A stretch of 33,642 bases of DNA from a bacterium (GTDB taxonomy: Bacteria > Vulcanimicrobiota > Vulcanimicrobiia > Vulcanimicrobiales > Vulcanimicrobiaceae): positions 1 through 33,642 of the forward strand of contig JAJYMV010000094.1 of the NCBI GenBank assembly GCA_021786705.1, in the 5' to 3' direction. Of this stretch, positions 6,746-14,561 are shown piece by piece. The notes beneath the pieces are model-generated. The model had not been told where the DNA came from, searched no databases, and saw only the letters and a list, made by a program, of their open reading frames with translations. Position 1 is the stretch's first letter, and the number at the start of each line of letters is the position of its first letter. The translations under genes and the position numbers were made by a program.

Positions 6746-6762
6746 GCATATGGCATATATGC
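6746..6762 (+). promoter_or_regulatory. Candidate HipB operator over the hipBA promoter
   Basis: GCATAT-ggcat-ATATGC is a perfect 6-bp inverted repeat with a 5-base spacer. Its right arm overlaps TATGCT (6758-6763), a good -10 box 14 bases before the hipB ATG. A repressor here would block transcription, as expected for autoregulated hipBA. The -35 is weak. That HipB binds here is inference. Confidence 0.5.
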
Positions 6763-6777
6763 TACACTGTGAGCGTT

Positions 6778-7068
6778 ATGGAGCTTCTACGCAACATCAC
6801 GGAGATCGGCTCCGTGCTCAAAGCCCGGCGGCTGGAGCTCGGGAAGAGCGGGGCGGAGATCGCCGCGCTTGTGGGGATCGAGCGCTCGACGCTCTCGAGG
6901 ATCGAGGCGGGAAAGACGAGCCCATCCTGGGGCACGGTCTTGGCGCTGGGGCAAGCGCTCGATCTGCAGCCGGTCTTGGTGCCTCGTCAGCGGGTGCGGG
7001 CGGTTGAGGCTGTCGTGCGGATGAGTGAATCGGCCGAAGCGCCGCCCTCAACCGGAGAGGAGTGGTAG
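6778..7068 (+). CDS. hipB: HipB-like antitoxin, XRE-family repressor
   Basis: 96 residues from ATG 6778. A Cro/C1-type helix-turn-helix occupies about residues 8-62: LKARRLELGKSGAEIAALVG, then IERSTLSRIEAGKTSPSWGTVLALGQAL. The C-terminal tail is short and ends GEEW. It would bind operator DNA and neutralise the HipA kinase encoded directly downstream. The ribosome-binding site of hipA lies inside its last codons. No clear ribosome-binding site precedes hipB itself. The longer frame upstream is not supported because it would cross the inverted repeats. Confidence 0.88.
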   Translation: MELLRNITEIGSVLKARRLELGKSGAEIAALVGIERSTLSRIEAGKTSPSWGTVLALGQALDLQPVLVPRQRVRAVEAVVRMSESAEAPPSTGEEW

Positions 7069-7070
7069 CG

Positions 7071-8402
7071 ATGGCCGACGGGTCGGCCGGCATCCAACCT
7101 CGGCAAAGGACTGGTGGTGCCGGGTATGTGGGTGAGGTACTTGAGATACTTCTTGGCGACGTGTTTGTAGGCACGATCGTCGAGTTGCATGGGCGGAACT
7201 CGGTGTTCACGTTTGATGAGTCGTATATCGCGAACGACGATCGGCCGATTCTTTCGCGTGGGTTCATCGACGCCTACGATCGGCTGCGTGTCAGGGGTGG
7301 CGCGCTTGGAAAGGTTCTTCCACTTTTCGCAAATCTTTTACCGGAGGGCGAACTTCGCGAGTATATCGCGGAGCACGCGGGGATCGACGTGCGCGATGAA
7401 CTGGCACTGTTATGGGTGACGGGTAGAGATCTACCGGGAGCGGTGATCGTTCGTGCAGCCGATGGTCGAGAGGTTCCGCCGCTCGCGGCGGGCGGCCCGC
7501 GCCTCATCCCGGCGGGCGATCGGCTATTGCGCTTTTCTCTGGCGGGCGTTCAGCTTAAATTCAGCGCCGTACGCAACGCAGCGGGCGGGTTGACGATTCC
7601 GATAAGCGGGCGCGACGGCGACTTTATTTTGAAACTGCCGTCGACACGGTTCGCTAACGTCCCGGTGAACGAGTACGCAATGATGAACTTTGCCCGAGAG
7701 GTCGGTCTTGACGTGCCGGACTGTCGGCTCGTCGACCTGGATCGGGTGGAAGGGCTACCAAACGACGTGGACGACATGACCGAGCGCTCGGCGTTTGTGG
7801 TCCGCCGTTTCGATCGCGTAGGCGGTAAGCGGGTTCACATGGAGGACATTAATCAGGTGTACCGCCAGTATCCTCCGCTCAAATATGATAACCACGACTA
7901 CAACGAGATGGCGCGTGATATCTACCGCTTGACCGGCGTGGAGGGACTTCGCGACTTCGTCCAGCGTCTTGTATTTACGATTGCTATCGGAAATACCGAT
8001 ATGCACCTGAAGAACTGGTCGTTGATTTATCGAGATGGGCGAACGGCGGAACTGGCCCCCGTCTACGACTTTCTCTGTACGAGCGCATACCGCATTTACG
8101 GACGCAATTCTCTCGCCCTAAATATCGGTGGCACGAAAGCGCTCACCGCGATTGACGATGGAACGTTCGAACGTTTCGCACAGCGCGCCGACGTCGCCCG
8201 AAAAATCGTATTGACTGCGGCTCACGAAATGCGCGATCGGATTCGCGAAACCTGGCCGAAGGTGCGTCCGGGCGTCCTGGAGCAGGTGCCGTCGGTGACC
8301 GCTCGGATCGACGAGTTGCTCGACCACATTCCGTTCTTCAGCGGTAAGCCCGAAGTGGCTGCGGAGCCCGTCGACATTGACGAGCACGAGGAGTTGACGT
8401 AG
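7071..8402 (+). CDS. hipA: HipA-like serine/threonine kinase toxin
   Basis: 443 residues from ATG 7071, preceded by GGAGAGGAG; an in-frame GTG at 7062 is less likely. In order: an N-terminal HipA_N-like domain (about 15-110); the glycine loop RFSLAGVQLKFS (about 154-163, Ser156 at the site of autophosphorylated Ser150 of E. coli HipA); FILKLPS with the ATP-binding Lys; FVVRRFDR; the catalytic GNTDMHLKN (Asp310, close to E. coli Asp309); and APVYDF with the metal-binding Asp. E. coli HipA phosphorylates glutamyl-tRNA synthetase and causes growth arrest; the target here is unknown. The gene is complete with all key residues, so it is probably active. It converges with the prepilin gene across a single base. 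Confidence 0.93.
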   Translation: MADGSAGIQPRQRTGGAGYVGEVLEILLGDVFVGTIVELHGRNSVFTFDESYIANDDRPILSRGFIDAYDRLRVRGGALGKVLPLFANLLPEGELREYIAEHAGIDVRDELALLWVTGRDLPGAVIVRAADGREVPPLAAGGPRLIPAGDRLLRFSLAGVQLKFSAVRNAAGGLTIPISGRDGDFILKLPSTRFANVPVNEYAMMNFAREVGLDVPDCRLVDLDRVEGLPNDVDDMTERSAFVVRRFDRVGGKRVHMEDINQVYRQYPPLKYDNHDYNEMARDIYRLTGVEGLRDFVQRLVFTIAIGNTDMHLKNWSLIYRDGRTAELAPVYDFLCTSAYRIYGRNSLALNIGGTKALTAIDDGTFERFAQRADVARKIVLTAAHEMRDRIRETWPKVRPGVLEQVPSVTARIDELLDHIPFFSGKPEVAAEPVDIDEHEELT

Positions 8403-8403
8403 C

Positions 8404-9054
8404 CTACGGCGCGGGCGTGTACTGCAATACGTAGGTGAACCGCGTCGGCGCGGCGAGGTTCGCCAGGCGCAGGCTGCGTTGCACGTGCGCGCTCGCGATC
8501 GTGACCGCGAGCAGCGCGTTTCCCGCAGTTGCGCCGTCGCCGAGATCGAGCGCGACATCGTGCAGCGTCGCACCGACGAAGAGCGGGTCGGCGTCGGCGC
8601 CCGCCGCTAATCCCGAGATCGCGAGCACCCGCGAATGCAGCGAGATAATGCCGTCGTAGCGTTGCGTCACCGCCACCACCGAAAGACCGCTGGGATCGAG
8701 TTCGCTGCGCAGTACGCGCGCGGGATGCGTTGCATCGGCGGCGACCCAACGAAACTCGACGATGCGCTCCCCCATCGCCGCATCGCGCGTGCGCAGATCG
8801 AAGGCATGCGCGTCGAGATTCGTCGCGCCCACGCTATCGGTCGCCGGGATCGCAAACCCCGTCGCCGTCTCGTTATCGTTGCGAATCGCGGCGACGAGCG
8901 CCGCAAGTGCGGATCGCTCGTTCGTTCGGGCGGCGGCGGCCGCGCGTGCGTGCAGCATCCCGAACGTCGCGTCGGCGGCGCCGACCAGCACGAGCGTCCC
9001 GATCCCCAACGCAACGAGTACCTCGAGCAGCGAAAAGCCGCGTTCGCTCTCCAT
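8404..9054 (-). CDS. Type IV prepilin-like protein (pseudopilin)
   Basis: 216 residues starting MESERG-FSLLEVLVALGIG: a class III signal peptide with predicted cleavage between Gly7 and Phe8 and the conserved Glu at +5, then a hydrophobic helix to about residue 30. The rest is a globular beta-rich domain without a recognised subfamily. Such proteins are processed by a PilD-type peptidase and built into type IV pili or type II secretion pseudopili, often as minor pilins. No other pilus gene is in the window, so the partner system is unknown. It is the last gene of the minus-strand group headed by the M48 protease, 30 bases after the MOSC gene. Confidence 0.85.
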   Translation of the reverse strand: MESERGFSLLEVLVALGIGTLVLVGAADATFGMLHARAAAAARTNERSALAALVAAIRNDNETATGFAIPATDSVGATNLDAHAFDLRTRDAAMGERIVEFRWVAADATHPARVLRSELDPSGLSVVAVTQRYDGIISLHSRVLAISGLAAGADADPLFVGATLHDVALDLGDGATAGNALLAVTIASAHVQRSLRLANLAAPTRFTYVLQYTPAP

Positions 9055-9084
9055 GCGCTGCAGTGTTCCCCGCTCCGGTGGGAA

Positions 9085-9675
9085 TCAGACGCGGAGTATC
9101 GCGTCTCCCACCGCGCACTCGCCCGGCGCCAGTACCTCGCAGTAGACGCCGAACGTCGCCGCGCGCTCCTGCGCGAGCGCGCGCAGAATTCCGGGATCGA
9201 CGGCATCGCTCTCCGGATCGTACGTGATCGCGACGCAGCGCCGGATCGCTTTGGTGACACGCAGGCGCACCCGCTCCCCGATGCGCAGCTCCGCACCGAT
9301 CAGGTCGCTCTCGCGTTCCGCTCCCGCAATCGCTTCGGCGACGAGGTTCGGGCGAAAGCGCCGCACGTCGAGTTCGCGCTCGCAGATACGTTCTGCATCG
9401 GCGCGCCACGGTTCCAGCACCAGCGAGATCGGCGAATCGTCGAAGTAGTGCGGCGCGGCGCTCTCGTAGCGGACGGCAACCGCGCGCTCCTTGGCGGCAG
9501 CGAGCGCGAGCGCGAGATCCCCGATGCGGTGCAGCCGCTCGTCCTCTTTCCCGCGATACGCTTTCCCGATACGCGCGTGCCCGCGTTCGACGATGAGCGC
9601 AGAGCCGCGGTCGCCGGGAATGCCGTCGCGCGCAATCTCGGCGCGCGCGAGCGATTCGCCGCGCAGGCTCTTCAC
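9085..9675 (-). CDS. MOSC domain-containing protein (YcbX-like)
   Basis: The product begins at the conserved Y-P-V-K-S-L-R-G-E motif and ends with a MOSC domain (C-V-A-I-T-Y-D-P at about residue 148, FGVYCEVLAPGECAVGD near the end). MOSC proteins are linked to molybdenum-cofactor chemistry and N-hydroxylated substrate reduction; the substrate here is unknown. GTG 9675 is the first standard start, but the reading frame upstream encodes LLLAIYRYP, which homologues usually have. The real start is therefore probably upstream, perhaps the non-standard CTG at 9702, which directly follows the upstream gene's stop. With GTG the protein has 196 residues, or 205 with CTG. Confidence 0.8.
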   Translation of the reverse strand: MKSLRGESLARAEIARDGIPGDRGSALIVERGHARIGKAYRGKEDERLHRIGDLALALAAAKERAVAVRYESAAPHYFDDSPISLVLEPWRADAERICERELDVRRFRPNLVAEAIAGAERESDLIGAELRIGERVRLRVTKAIRRCVAITYDPESDAVDPGILRALAQERAATFGVYCEVLAPGECAVGDAILRV

Positions 9676-9704
9676 CGGGTAGCGATAGATTGCGAGGAGC
9701 AGCG

Positions 9705-10697
9705 CTAGGACTCGCGCGAGCGAAAGCGACCGAACAGATTCTTCCCCGCTTGCAGCGCATCGTTCTTCGTGCGCGCGTAGAGTTGCGAGGCTTGCTCCTT
9801 GCTCATCGGCCGTCCGTGCGCGATGAGGAAGCTGACGCCTTCACCGACCACGATCGTGCCCGCGTACGCGATCGCGCCCTTAATCGGAACCCCGGCGACC
9901 GGCATGAAGCCCGAGAGTTCGCGCGCGAGCGTGCGCCACCCCAAGCCGCCGCCGATAATTGGAAGTAGCTCCCAGAGCCGTTTGAAATCGGGATCGCGGC
10001 CGTAGGTCGCTTCGATCTGCATCATCAACGCGATCTGCAGCCCGGTGATCGCCACGGTATCCCCCGCCGATGCGACCGCGCCGAGCGCGATGCCGAGAAT
10101 CGGCACGTGGTCGACGAGCCCGCTCGCCACCGCAATTTTCACCGCGTTTTTGGCGGCATCTTGGGTGATCTTCGTTGCGACCAAATCCCGCAGGATCGGC
10201 AGGCGCCGGCCGAGCGCAACTTCGACACCGCGCGCGGCGCGAACGAGCTGCGGAAAGACGTGGACGCGCAGTCCCTCTTCGCTGAGCTCGGTGATGCCAT
10301 AATTGCCCACCTCTCCCGGCGTTGGCGCGCGTTCGGGCCCGCGTGCGGCCATCGCTCCAATGCCGACGGCGAAGATCGGCGCGTGCAGCGCGCGCAGTTC
10401 GAGCGATCCCGCATCGCCGACTTGGTCGACCGCGCCGATGTAGATCACCGCCTTGAGTTCGCGCGTGGCGACGCAACCCGCGCTATAGGTCTCGACGCAA
10501 CGCGCGGCCTCGGCGAGCCGCTCGCCTTCGTTCCCGGCGAGCAAGAGCGAGCGCAGCCGCGAGACCGCCGCTGGGTCGCCGGCGAGCACGATGCGAAACG
10601 GTAGCTGTGCATGCGCGCGGACGCCGTGCATGTCGACGCCTTTGCGGACCATCTTCATCACATCGGCGCCGAGCGCCGATGCAAAATTAGCCGCCAC
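9705..10697 (-). CDS. DUF697/YcjF-like membrane-associated protein
   Basis: Start GTG 10697, overlapping the end of the M48 gene by 11 bases; 330 residues. The N-terminal half has a strand LPFRIVLAGDP and later KAVIYIGAVDQVG, reminiscent of a Ras-like GTPase core, but there is no GxxxxGK[ST] P-loop and no clear NKxD. The C-terminal half (about 165-310) has the small-residue amphipathic helices of DUF697/YcjF proteins (VDHVPILGIALGAVASAGDT, then IQIEATYGRD-like text and two Gly/Ala-rich stretches). DUF697 often follows Era-like GTPases, so this may be a nucleotide-binding-dead descendant. Coupling to the M48 protease suggests an envelope role. Function is unknown. Confidence 0.7.
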   Translation of the reverse strand: MAANFASALGADVMKMVRKGVDMHGVRAHAQLPFRIVLAGDPAAVSRLRSLLLAGNEGERLAEAARCVETYSAGCVATRELKAVIYIGAVDQVGDAGSLELRALHAPIFAVGIGAMAARGPERAPTPGEVGNYGITELSEEGLRVHVFPQLVRAARGVEVALGRRLPILRDLVATKITQDAAKNAVKIAVASGLVDHVPILGIALGAVASAGDTVAITGLQIALMMQIEATYGRDPDFKRLWELLPIIGGGLGWRTLARELSGFMPVAGVPIKGAIAYAGTIVVGEGVSFLIAHGRPMSKEQASQLYARTKNDALQAGKNLFGRFRSRES

Positions 10698-12708
10698 TGA
10701 TCTCTCGTTGCGGATTATCGGTGTAATCCAGATAGGTGAGGCCCATAAAGATCTCGAGCGGCCACGCGTGCATGTCCTGCGCGTTCGCCTCATCAACGAG
10801 CGAGAGACCCTTCGCCTTCGCGTCGGCGATTACGTCGCGAATCGCTTCGCCCTTATCGGCCGCGAGGATCGAGGCCGTGGTGACTTCGCCGGGGGTCAGG
10901 TGATCTTTCAACATATCGCCGTACGATATACCGGTGTTCCCGAAGCGTTGTTTCAATGCATAGCGTAGCGAGGCGTATCGCTGGGGCGAGCTGCCCACGC
11001 CGAGCATCGTGATGCGCGCCGAGAGCTGGCGCGAACGCGCCATATTGAAAAGCTGGTCGGCTTTCGAAGCGGCGACTGTCGCCGCATTTACGGAGTCGAG
11101 CGACTTCTTGAGATAGGGAAGCAGTGCGTCGTAATCTTGTTTGTTCAGGTCGCCGTTGAAATTGAGCCGGATTCCGACGAATTGGCGGAAGAACTCGTCG
11201 AGCTTCCCGATCGATCCGTCGAGCAGCAGTGCGGCGGCTCGCGATGCGTCGACCGCTCCGAGCATATCGGATTGCGAGCGCGAGAGCTCCGCGAGCATCG
11301 TGGGATAATCGGAGAAGATCGCCGCCGAGGTGCTGGGAATCGGCGATTCCTTCAGCGGTGCCGCGAGATCGCGCAGGATGAGTTGCTGGTCTTCGAGCAC
11401 GCCGTAGGTCTTTTTGGGATCGAGCGAACCGACGCCCTGGTTGCCGACGACCGCCTGAATATTCGAGAGCGCGAGGTTGAGCGCGGCGCCCATCGCTTCG
11501 ATATTATTGCTGATCGCCGCGAGCCGCGAACCGGGCCGCACTTGAACGTTGCCGATATTCGGCACGTCGTAATTAAGCGCGGTCATGCGCGATTGCAGCG
11601 CTTTGAGTTGGTTGCGCCCTTCCGCCGCGCGGGCGGCGATATTCGTCGCCGAGGCTTCGAGTTGCGTTTTCGCTTCGGCGAGGCTCTCGCGGAGCGGCGT
11701 GAGATGCGGGTGCAGCAAGTCGACGCTCTGCACTTGGAGCTGTTGCACGGCGGCGAGCCGCGAGAGCGCGAGCTGCTTCGCCTGCGGGTCGCCGACCGAG
11801 GCCGCCTCTTCGAGCGTCTGCTCGCTCTTGGAGGTGAGGCCGAGCGCGAGCTGCATCTGCCCGAGCTTCAGCAACGCCTCCTGGTTATTCGGAAGCAACG
11901 GCAAGAGCGAAGAGAGTTCGCTCGCGGCGATACTGTAGCGCGCGCGGTCGGCGTCGCTGAGGGCCTGGACCAACCGCTGTTGCGGCGTCACCTTCGTTGG
12001 GTCGAGCTCGGGATAGCCGACGAGATGCTCCAAACGCACGGCTGCGGGCGGATGGTTGGCGAGGTATTTCGTAATCAGGTCGCTATGCTGCGCTTCGAGC
12101 GTTCCCAGGTGGCGCATCATCGAAAGCATCGCCTGCGGATCGTATCCGGCGCGCGCCATCAGCTGTAAGCCGTAGCGGTCGGCCTGCAATTCATCGTCGC
12201 GCGAAAGTTTCGCAACGATACCAGCCTCCGCGAGATTGCCGAACTGGTAAATGAGCGGCGAGAAGAGCGACGCGATCGTGAAGAGTGCGTTGAGCACCGT
12301 CACTTTCGACTGCATCGAAATGACGTGGTTGCGTTCGATATGGCCGGTCTCGTGCCCGAGCACGCCCGCGAGCTCGTCGCTCGACTGAACGAAATCGAGC
12401 AGCCCCTCATCGACGTACACGTAGCCGCCCATCGTCGAAAATGCGTTGATATCGGGCGCGTCGATGATCTTAACGTTGTAGGGTAACTCTTTGCGCGCGA
12501 CTTGCTGCCAGAGCTTCTGCGCGACGTGGTTCACCCAACGGTTGAGCAGCGGATCGGTTTCGATCACGCTGCTGCGGACGATCTGTTCGTCTTCTTGGCG
12601 CCCCATCTGCACTTCTTGCTGCGCCGTCATCGCCTGTGCAGGAGCCGGGACGCACGTCAGCAGCAGCGAGAGCATCGTTACGGAGGGGAGCAGGCGGCGA
12701 AGAAACAT
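10687..12708 (-). CDS. Periplasmic M48 zinc metalloprotease with TPR-like region (BepA-like)
   Basis: 673 residues. A signal peptide (1-26, ending PAPAQA) is followed by an M48 domain with HETGH at 119-123 and the third zinc ligand in ELQAD (Glu173), preceded by NAFSTMGGYVYVDEGLL. Helical repeats follow (about 255-330), as in BepA-type outer-membrane quality-control proteases. A long helical extension of unknown function (about 330-650) makes it longer than E. coli BepA (487 residues). The active site is intact. GAGG lies upstream of the ATG. It heads a minus-strand group with the DUF697-like, MOSC and prepilin genes and is divergent from minC. Confidence 0.9.
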   Translation of the reverse strand: MFLRRLLPSVTMLSLLLTCVPAPAQAMTAQQEVQMGRQEDEQIVRSSVIETDPLLNRWVNHVAQKLWQQVARKELPYNVKIIDAPDINAFSTMGGYVYVDEGLLDFVQSSDELAGVLGHETGHIERNHVISMQSKVTVLNALFTIASLFSPLIYQFGNLAEAGIVAKLSRDDELQADRYGLQLMARAGYDPQAMLSMMRHLGTLEAQHSDLITKYLANHPPAAVRLEHLVGYPELDPTKVTPQQRLVQALSDADRARYSIAASELSSLLPLLPNNQEALLKLGQMQLALGLTSKSEQTLEEAASVGDPQAKQLALSRLAAVQQLQVQSVDLLHPHLTPLRESLAEAKTQLEASATNIAARAAEGRNQLKALQSRMTALNYDVPNIGNVQVRPGSRLAAISNNIEAMGAALNLALSNIQAVVGNQGVGSLDPKKTYGVLEDQQLILRDLAAPLKESPIPSTSAAIFSDYPTMLAELSRSQSDMLGAVDASRAAALLLDGSIGKLDEFFRQFVGIRLNFNGDLNKQDYDALLPYLKKSLDSVNAATVAASKADQLFNMARSRQLSARITMLGVGSSPQRYASLRYALKQRFGNTGISYGDMLKDHLTPGEVTTASILAADKGEAIRDVIADAKAKGLSLVDEANAQDMHAWPLEIFMGLTYLDYTDNPQREISGG

Positions 12709-12752
12709 GGCGCGGACCTCTATCGGGCTAAGGGCTTGCTTGGCGACAATTC

Positions 12753-12769
12753 GTTCTATCGCTTAGAAC
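12753..12769. promoter_or_regulatory. Inverted repeat in the M48/minC divergent region
   Basis: GTTCT-atcgctt-AGAAC, 5-bp perfect arms with a 7-base spacer, midway in the 154-base region between the divergent M48 and minC genes. It is a possible shared operator. The arms are short, so chance is not excluded. Confidence 0.3.
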
Positions 12770-12862
12770 GCGCGAAGGGTGGCTTGACGTTACGCTGCGA
12801 TTCTGTGAGTGAGATGGGGATGAAGCCGGGAGAACGGCGACCTTCTTGCGAGCGAGCTGTGG

Positions 12863-13765
12863 ATGAGGAAGGGGTTCGCGGGAGCCCTTCGGGAACCCGC
12901 CGTCGATGACGGGACGAGCCGGGCAGTGAGCGCGTTGTTGCGCGGGCGGAGTTGGGGGATCGAGGTCGCGCTTGACGGCGGCGATCTCGGCGCGTCCCTC
13001 GCCGAATTGGAGAGCAAGCTGAGCGCGGCGGAGGCCTTCTACCGTGACTGCGAGGCGACGCTCCGCTTCGGGGAGCGGCCGCCCGATGCGGGCGAACTCC
13101 TTCGGCTGCGGGCGCTGCTTTCGGGGCGGAATATCTCGATCCGGCGCGTCCTGGGGGGCGCGGCGATCGCCGCGACCGCCGAGGAGCTCGGCGCACCCTT
13201 CGAAGAGAGCACCGCTCCCGCCGCCCCGAGCCCACGCCGCGAACCGCGCCGGAGCCGCGTCGTCGAACTCTCGGAATCGGCGCGCTCGCTGAAGGCCGAT
13301 TTCGACGGCGCCCGCGCCGACATCGCCTCTCGCCGACGTGCCGGCGAATCGAGCGTCCGGCGCCTCGATCTCAAGCGCCTCGCCGGCGAGGAGCCCCCCT
13401 CCCTGCGCTTGGTGGAGGCCACCCCCGGCACGCTCTACCACGTCGGCACGCTGCGCGGCGGGCAGTCGCTCCAGCAGATAGGCAACATCGTCGTCGTCGG
13501 CGATGTGAATCCCGGCGCCGAGTTAATCGCCAGCGGCGACATCCTCGTCTTCGGTCGGCTCGCCGGCGTCGCACATGCGGGCGCGCAAGGCGATAGCGGC
13601 GCGCGCGTGCGCGCGTTGGAATTGGTGCCGACGCAGTTACGCATCGCCACGGCGATTGCAGCGGAGAGTTCGGCGCGACGCGGAAAGAAAGCCGAGCCGG
13701 AGACGGCGTGCGTGCGCGACGGAAAAATTGTCGTCGTTCCCTATAGTAAAGAAGAAAGTTGGTAA
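12863..13765 (+). CDS. minC: Septum-site inhibitor MinC
   Basis: 300 residues from ATG 12863; GTG 12926 is an alternative start. The N-terminal domain (about 20-110) is a diverged MinC_N, with GRSWGIEVALD and a LAELESKLSAAEAFYRD segment. A Pro/Arg linker of about 80 residues follows. The C-terminal beta-helix (about 190-285) is clear: TLYHVGTLRGGQSLQQIGNI, VVVGDVNPGAELIASGDILVFGRLAGVAHAGA. MinC blocks FtsZ polymerisation away from midcell and is recruited to the membrane by MinD. Its stop is one base before the minD start, so expression should be coupled. Confidence 0.93.
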   Translation: MRKGFAGALREPAVDDGTSRAVSALLRGRSWGIEVALDGGDLGASLAELESKLSAAEAFYRDCEATLRFGERPPDAGELLRLRALLSGRNISIRRVLGGAAIAATAEELGAPFEESTAPAAPSPRREPRRSRVVELSESARSLKADFDGARADIASRRRAGESSVRRLDLKRLAGEEPPSLRLVEATPGTLYHVGTLRGGQSLQQIGNIVVVGDVNPGAELIASGDILVFGRLAGVAHAGAQGDSGARVRALELVPTQLRIATAIAAESSARRGKKAEPETACVRDGKIVVVPYSKEESW

Positions 13766-13766
13766 T

Positions 13767-14558
13767 GTGAGCACGCGACGAATCGTCGTAACCTCCGGGA
13801 AAGGCGGCGTCGGTAAAACGACGACCACCGCAAATCTTGGTGCGGCATTGGCGAAGCGCGGCCATCGCGTCGTTCTCGTCGATGCCGATATCGGCTTGCG
13901 CAATCTCGATTTGGTGCTCGGCCTCGAAAAGCGAATCGTGTTCGATATCGTCGAGGTCGCTGAGGGACGTTGCCAGCTCCGCCAGGCACTCATTAAAGAC
14001 AAGCGCTTCGATTCGCTGGCGATCCTCCCCGCGGCGCAGACGCGCGAAAAAGAAGCGATCACCGCCGAACAGTTCGCCGCGGTCATCGCCGGGCTCGACG
14101 AATTCGCCGATTTCGTGCTGATCGATTGCCCCGCCGGCATCGAGACCGGTTTTCGCAACGCCGTCGCCGGGGCGAAAGAGGCGCTCGTCGTCACGACGCC
14201 CGAGGTGAGCGCGATTCGCGATGCCGACCGGGTGATCGGCAAACTGCTCGAAGTGCCGATGCCGATCTCGCTCATCGTCAATCGCTTGCGCCCGGAGATG
14301 GTGCGCAGCGGCGACATGCTCGCGGTAGAGGATGTCTGCGAAGTACTCGACGCAACGCTGGTCGGCGTGGTTCCCGACGACGAAGAGATTATCGACACCA
14401 CCAACCGCGGCGAACCGATCGTGCTCGACGAAAGCAATCGCCTGCGCACGATCTACGATAAAATCGCACGCCGTCTCGAAGGCGAAGATATTCCGATCAC
14501 GAGTTTCGAGAAGCCAACCTTCTTCAAGCGCCTCATCGGCGCGATTACGACGGGGTAA
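13767..14558 (+). CDS. minD: Septum-site determining ATPase MinD (first copy)
   Basis: 263 residues from GTG 13767. It has the deviant Walker A SGKGGVGKTT (about 10-19), switch I region VDADIGLRNLDLVLG, Walker B FVLIDCPAGIE, the NRLRPEMV loop, and the C-terminal amphipathic membrane-targeting helix (PTFFKRLIGAI). The IKDKRFDSLAILPAAQTREK stretch is close to E. coli MinD, so this looks like the canonical copy. MinD dimerises with ATP on the membrane and carries MinC; MinE stimulates its hydrolysis. It lies between minC and a second minD. Confidence 0.95.
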   Translation: MSTRRIVVTSGKGGVGKTTTTANLGAALAKRGHRVVLVDADIGLRNLDLVLGLEKRIVFDIVEVAEGRCQLRQALIKDKRFDSLAILPAAQTREKEAITAEQFAAVIAGLDEFADFVLIDCPAGIETGFRNAVAGAKEALVVTTPEVSAIRDADRVIGKLLEVPMPISLIVNRLRPEMVRSGDMLAVEDVCEVLDATLVGVVPDDEEIIDTTNRGEPIVLDESNRLRTIYDKIARRLEGEDIPITSFEKPTFFKRLIGAITTG

Positions 14559-14561
14559 ACC

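Noticed and set aside
8635-9708. Long plus-strand open frame (357 codons) opposite the prepilin and MOSC genes
   Set aside because: Its product is Arg/His-rich and motif-free, the usual antisense shadow of GC-rich genes; the minus-strand genes have clear domains.
11137-12168. Plus-strand open frame of 343 codons opposite the M48 protease
   Set aside because: Antisense shadow: charged, repetitive, no motifs. The minus strand encodes an intact HETGH protease.
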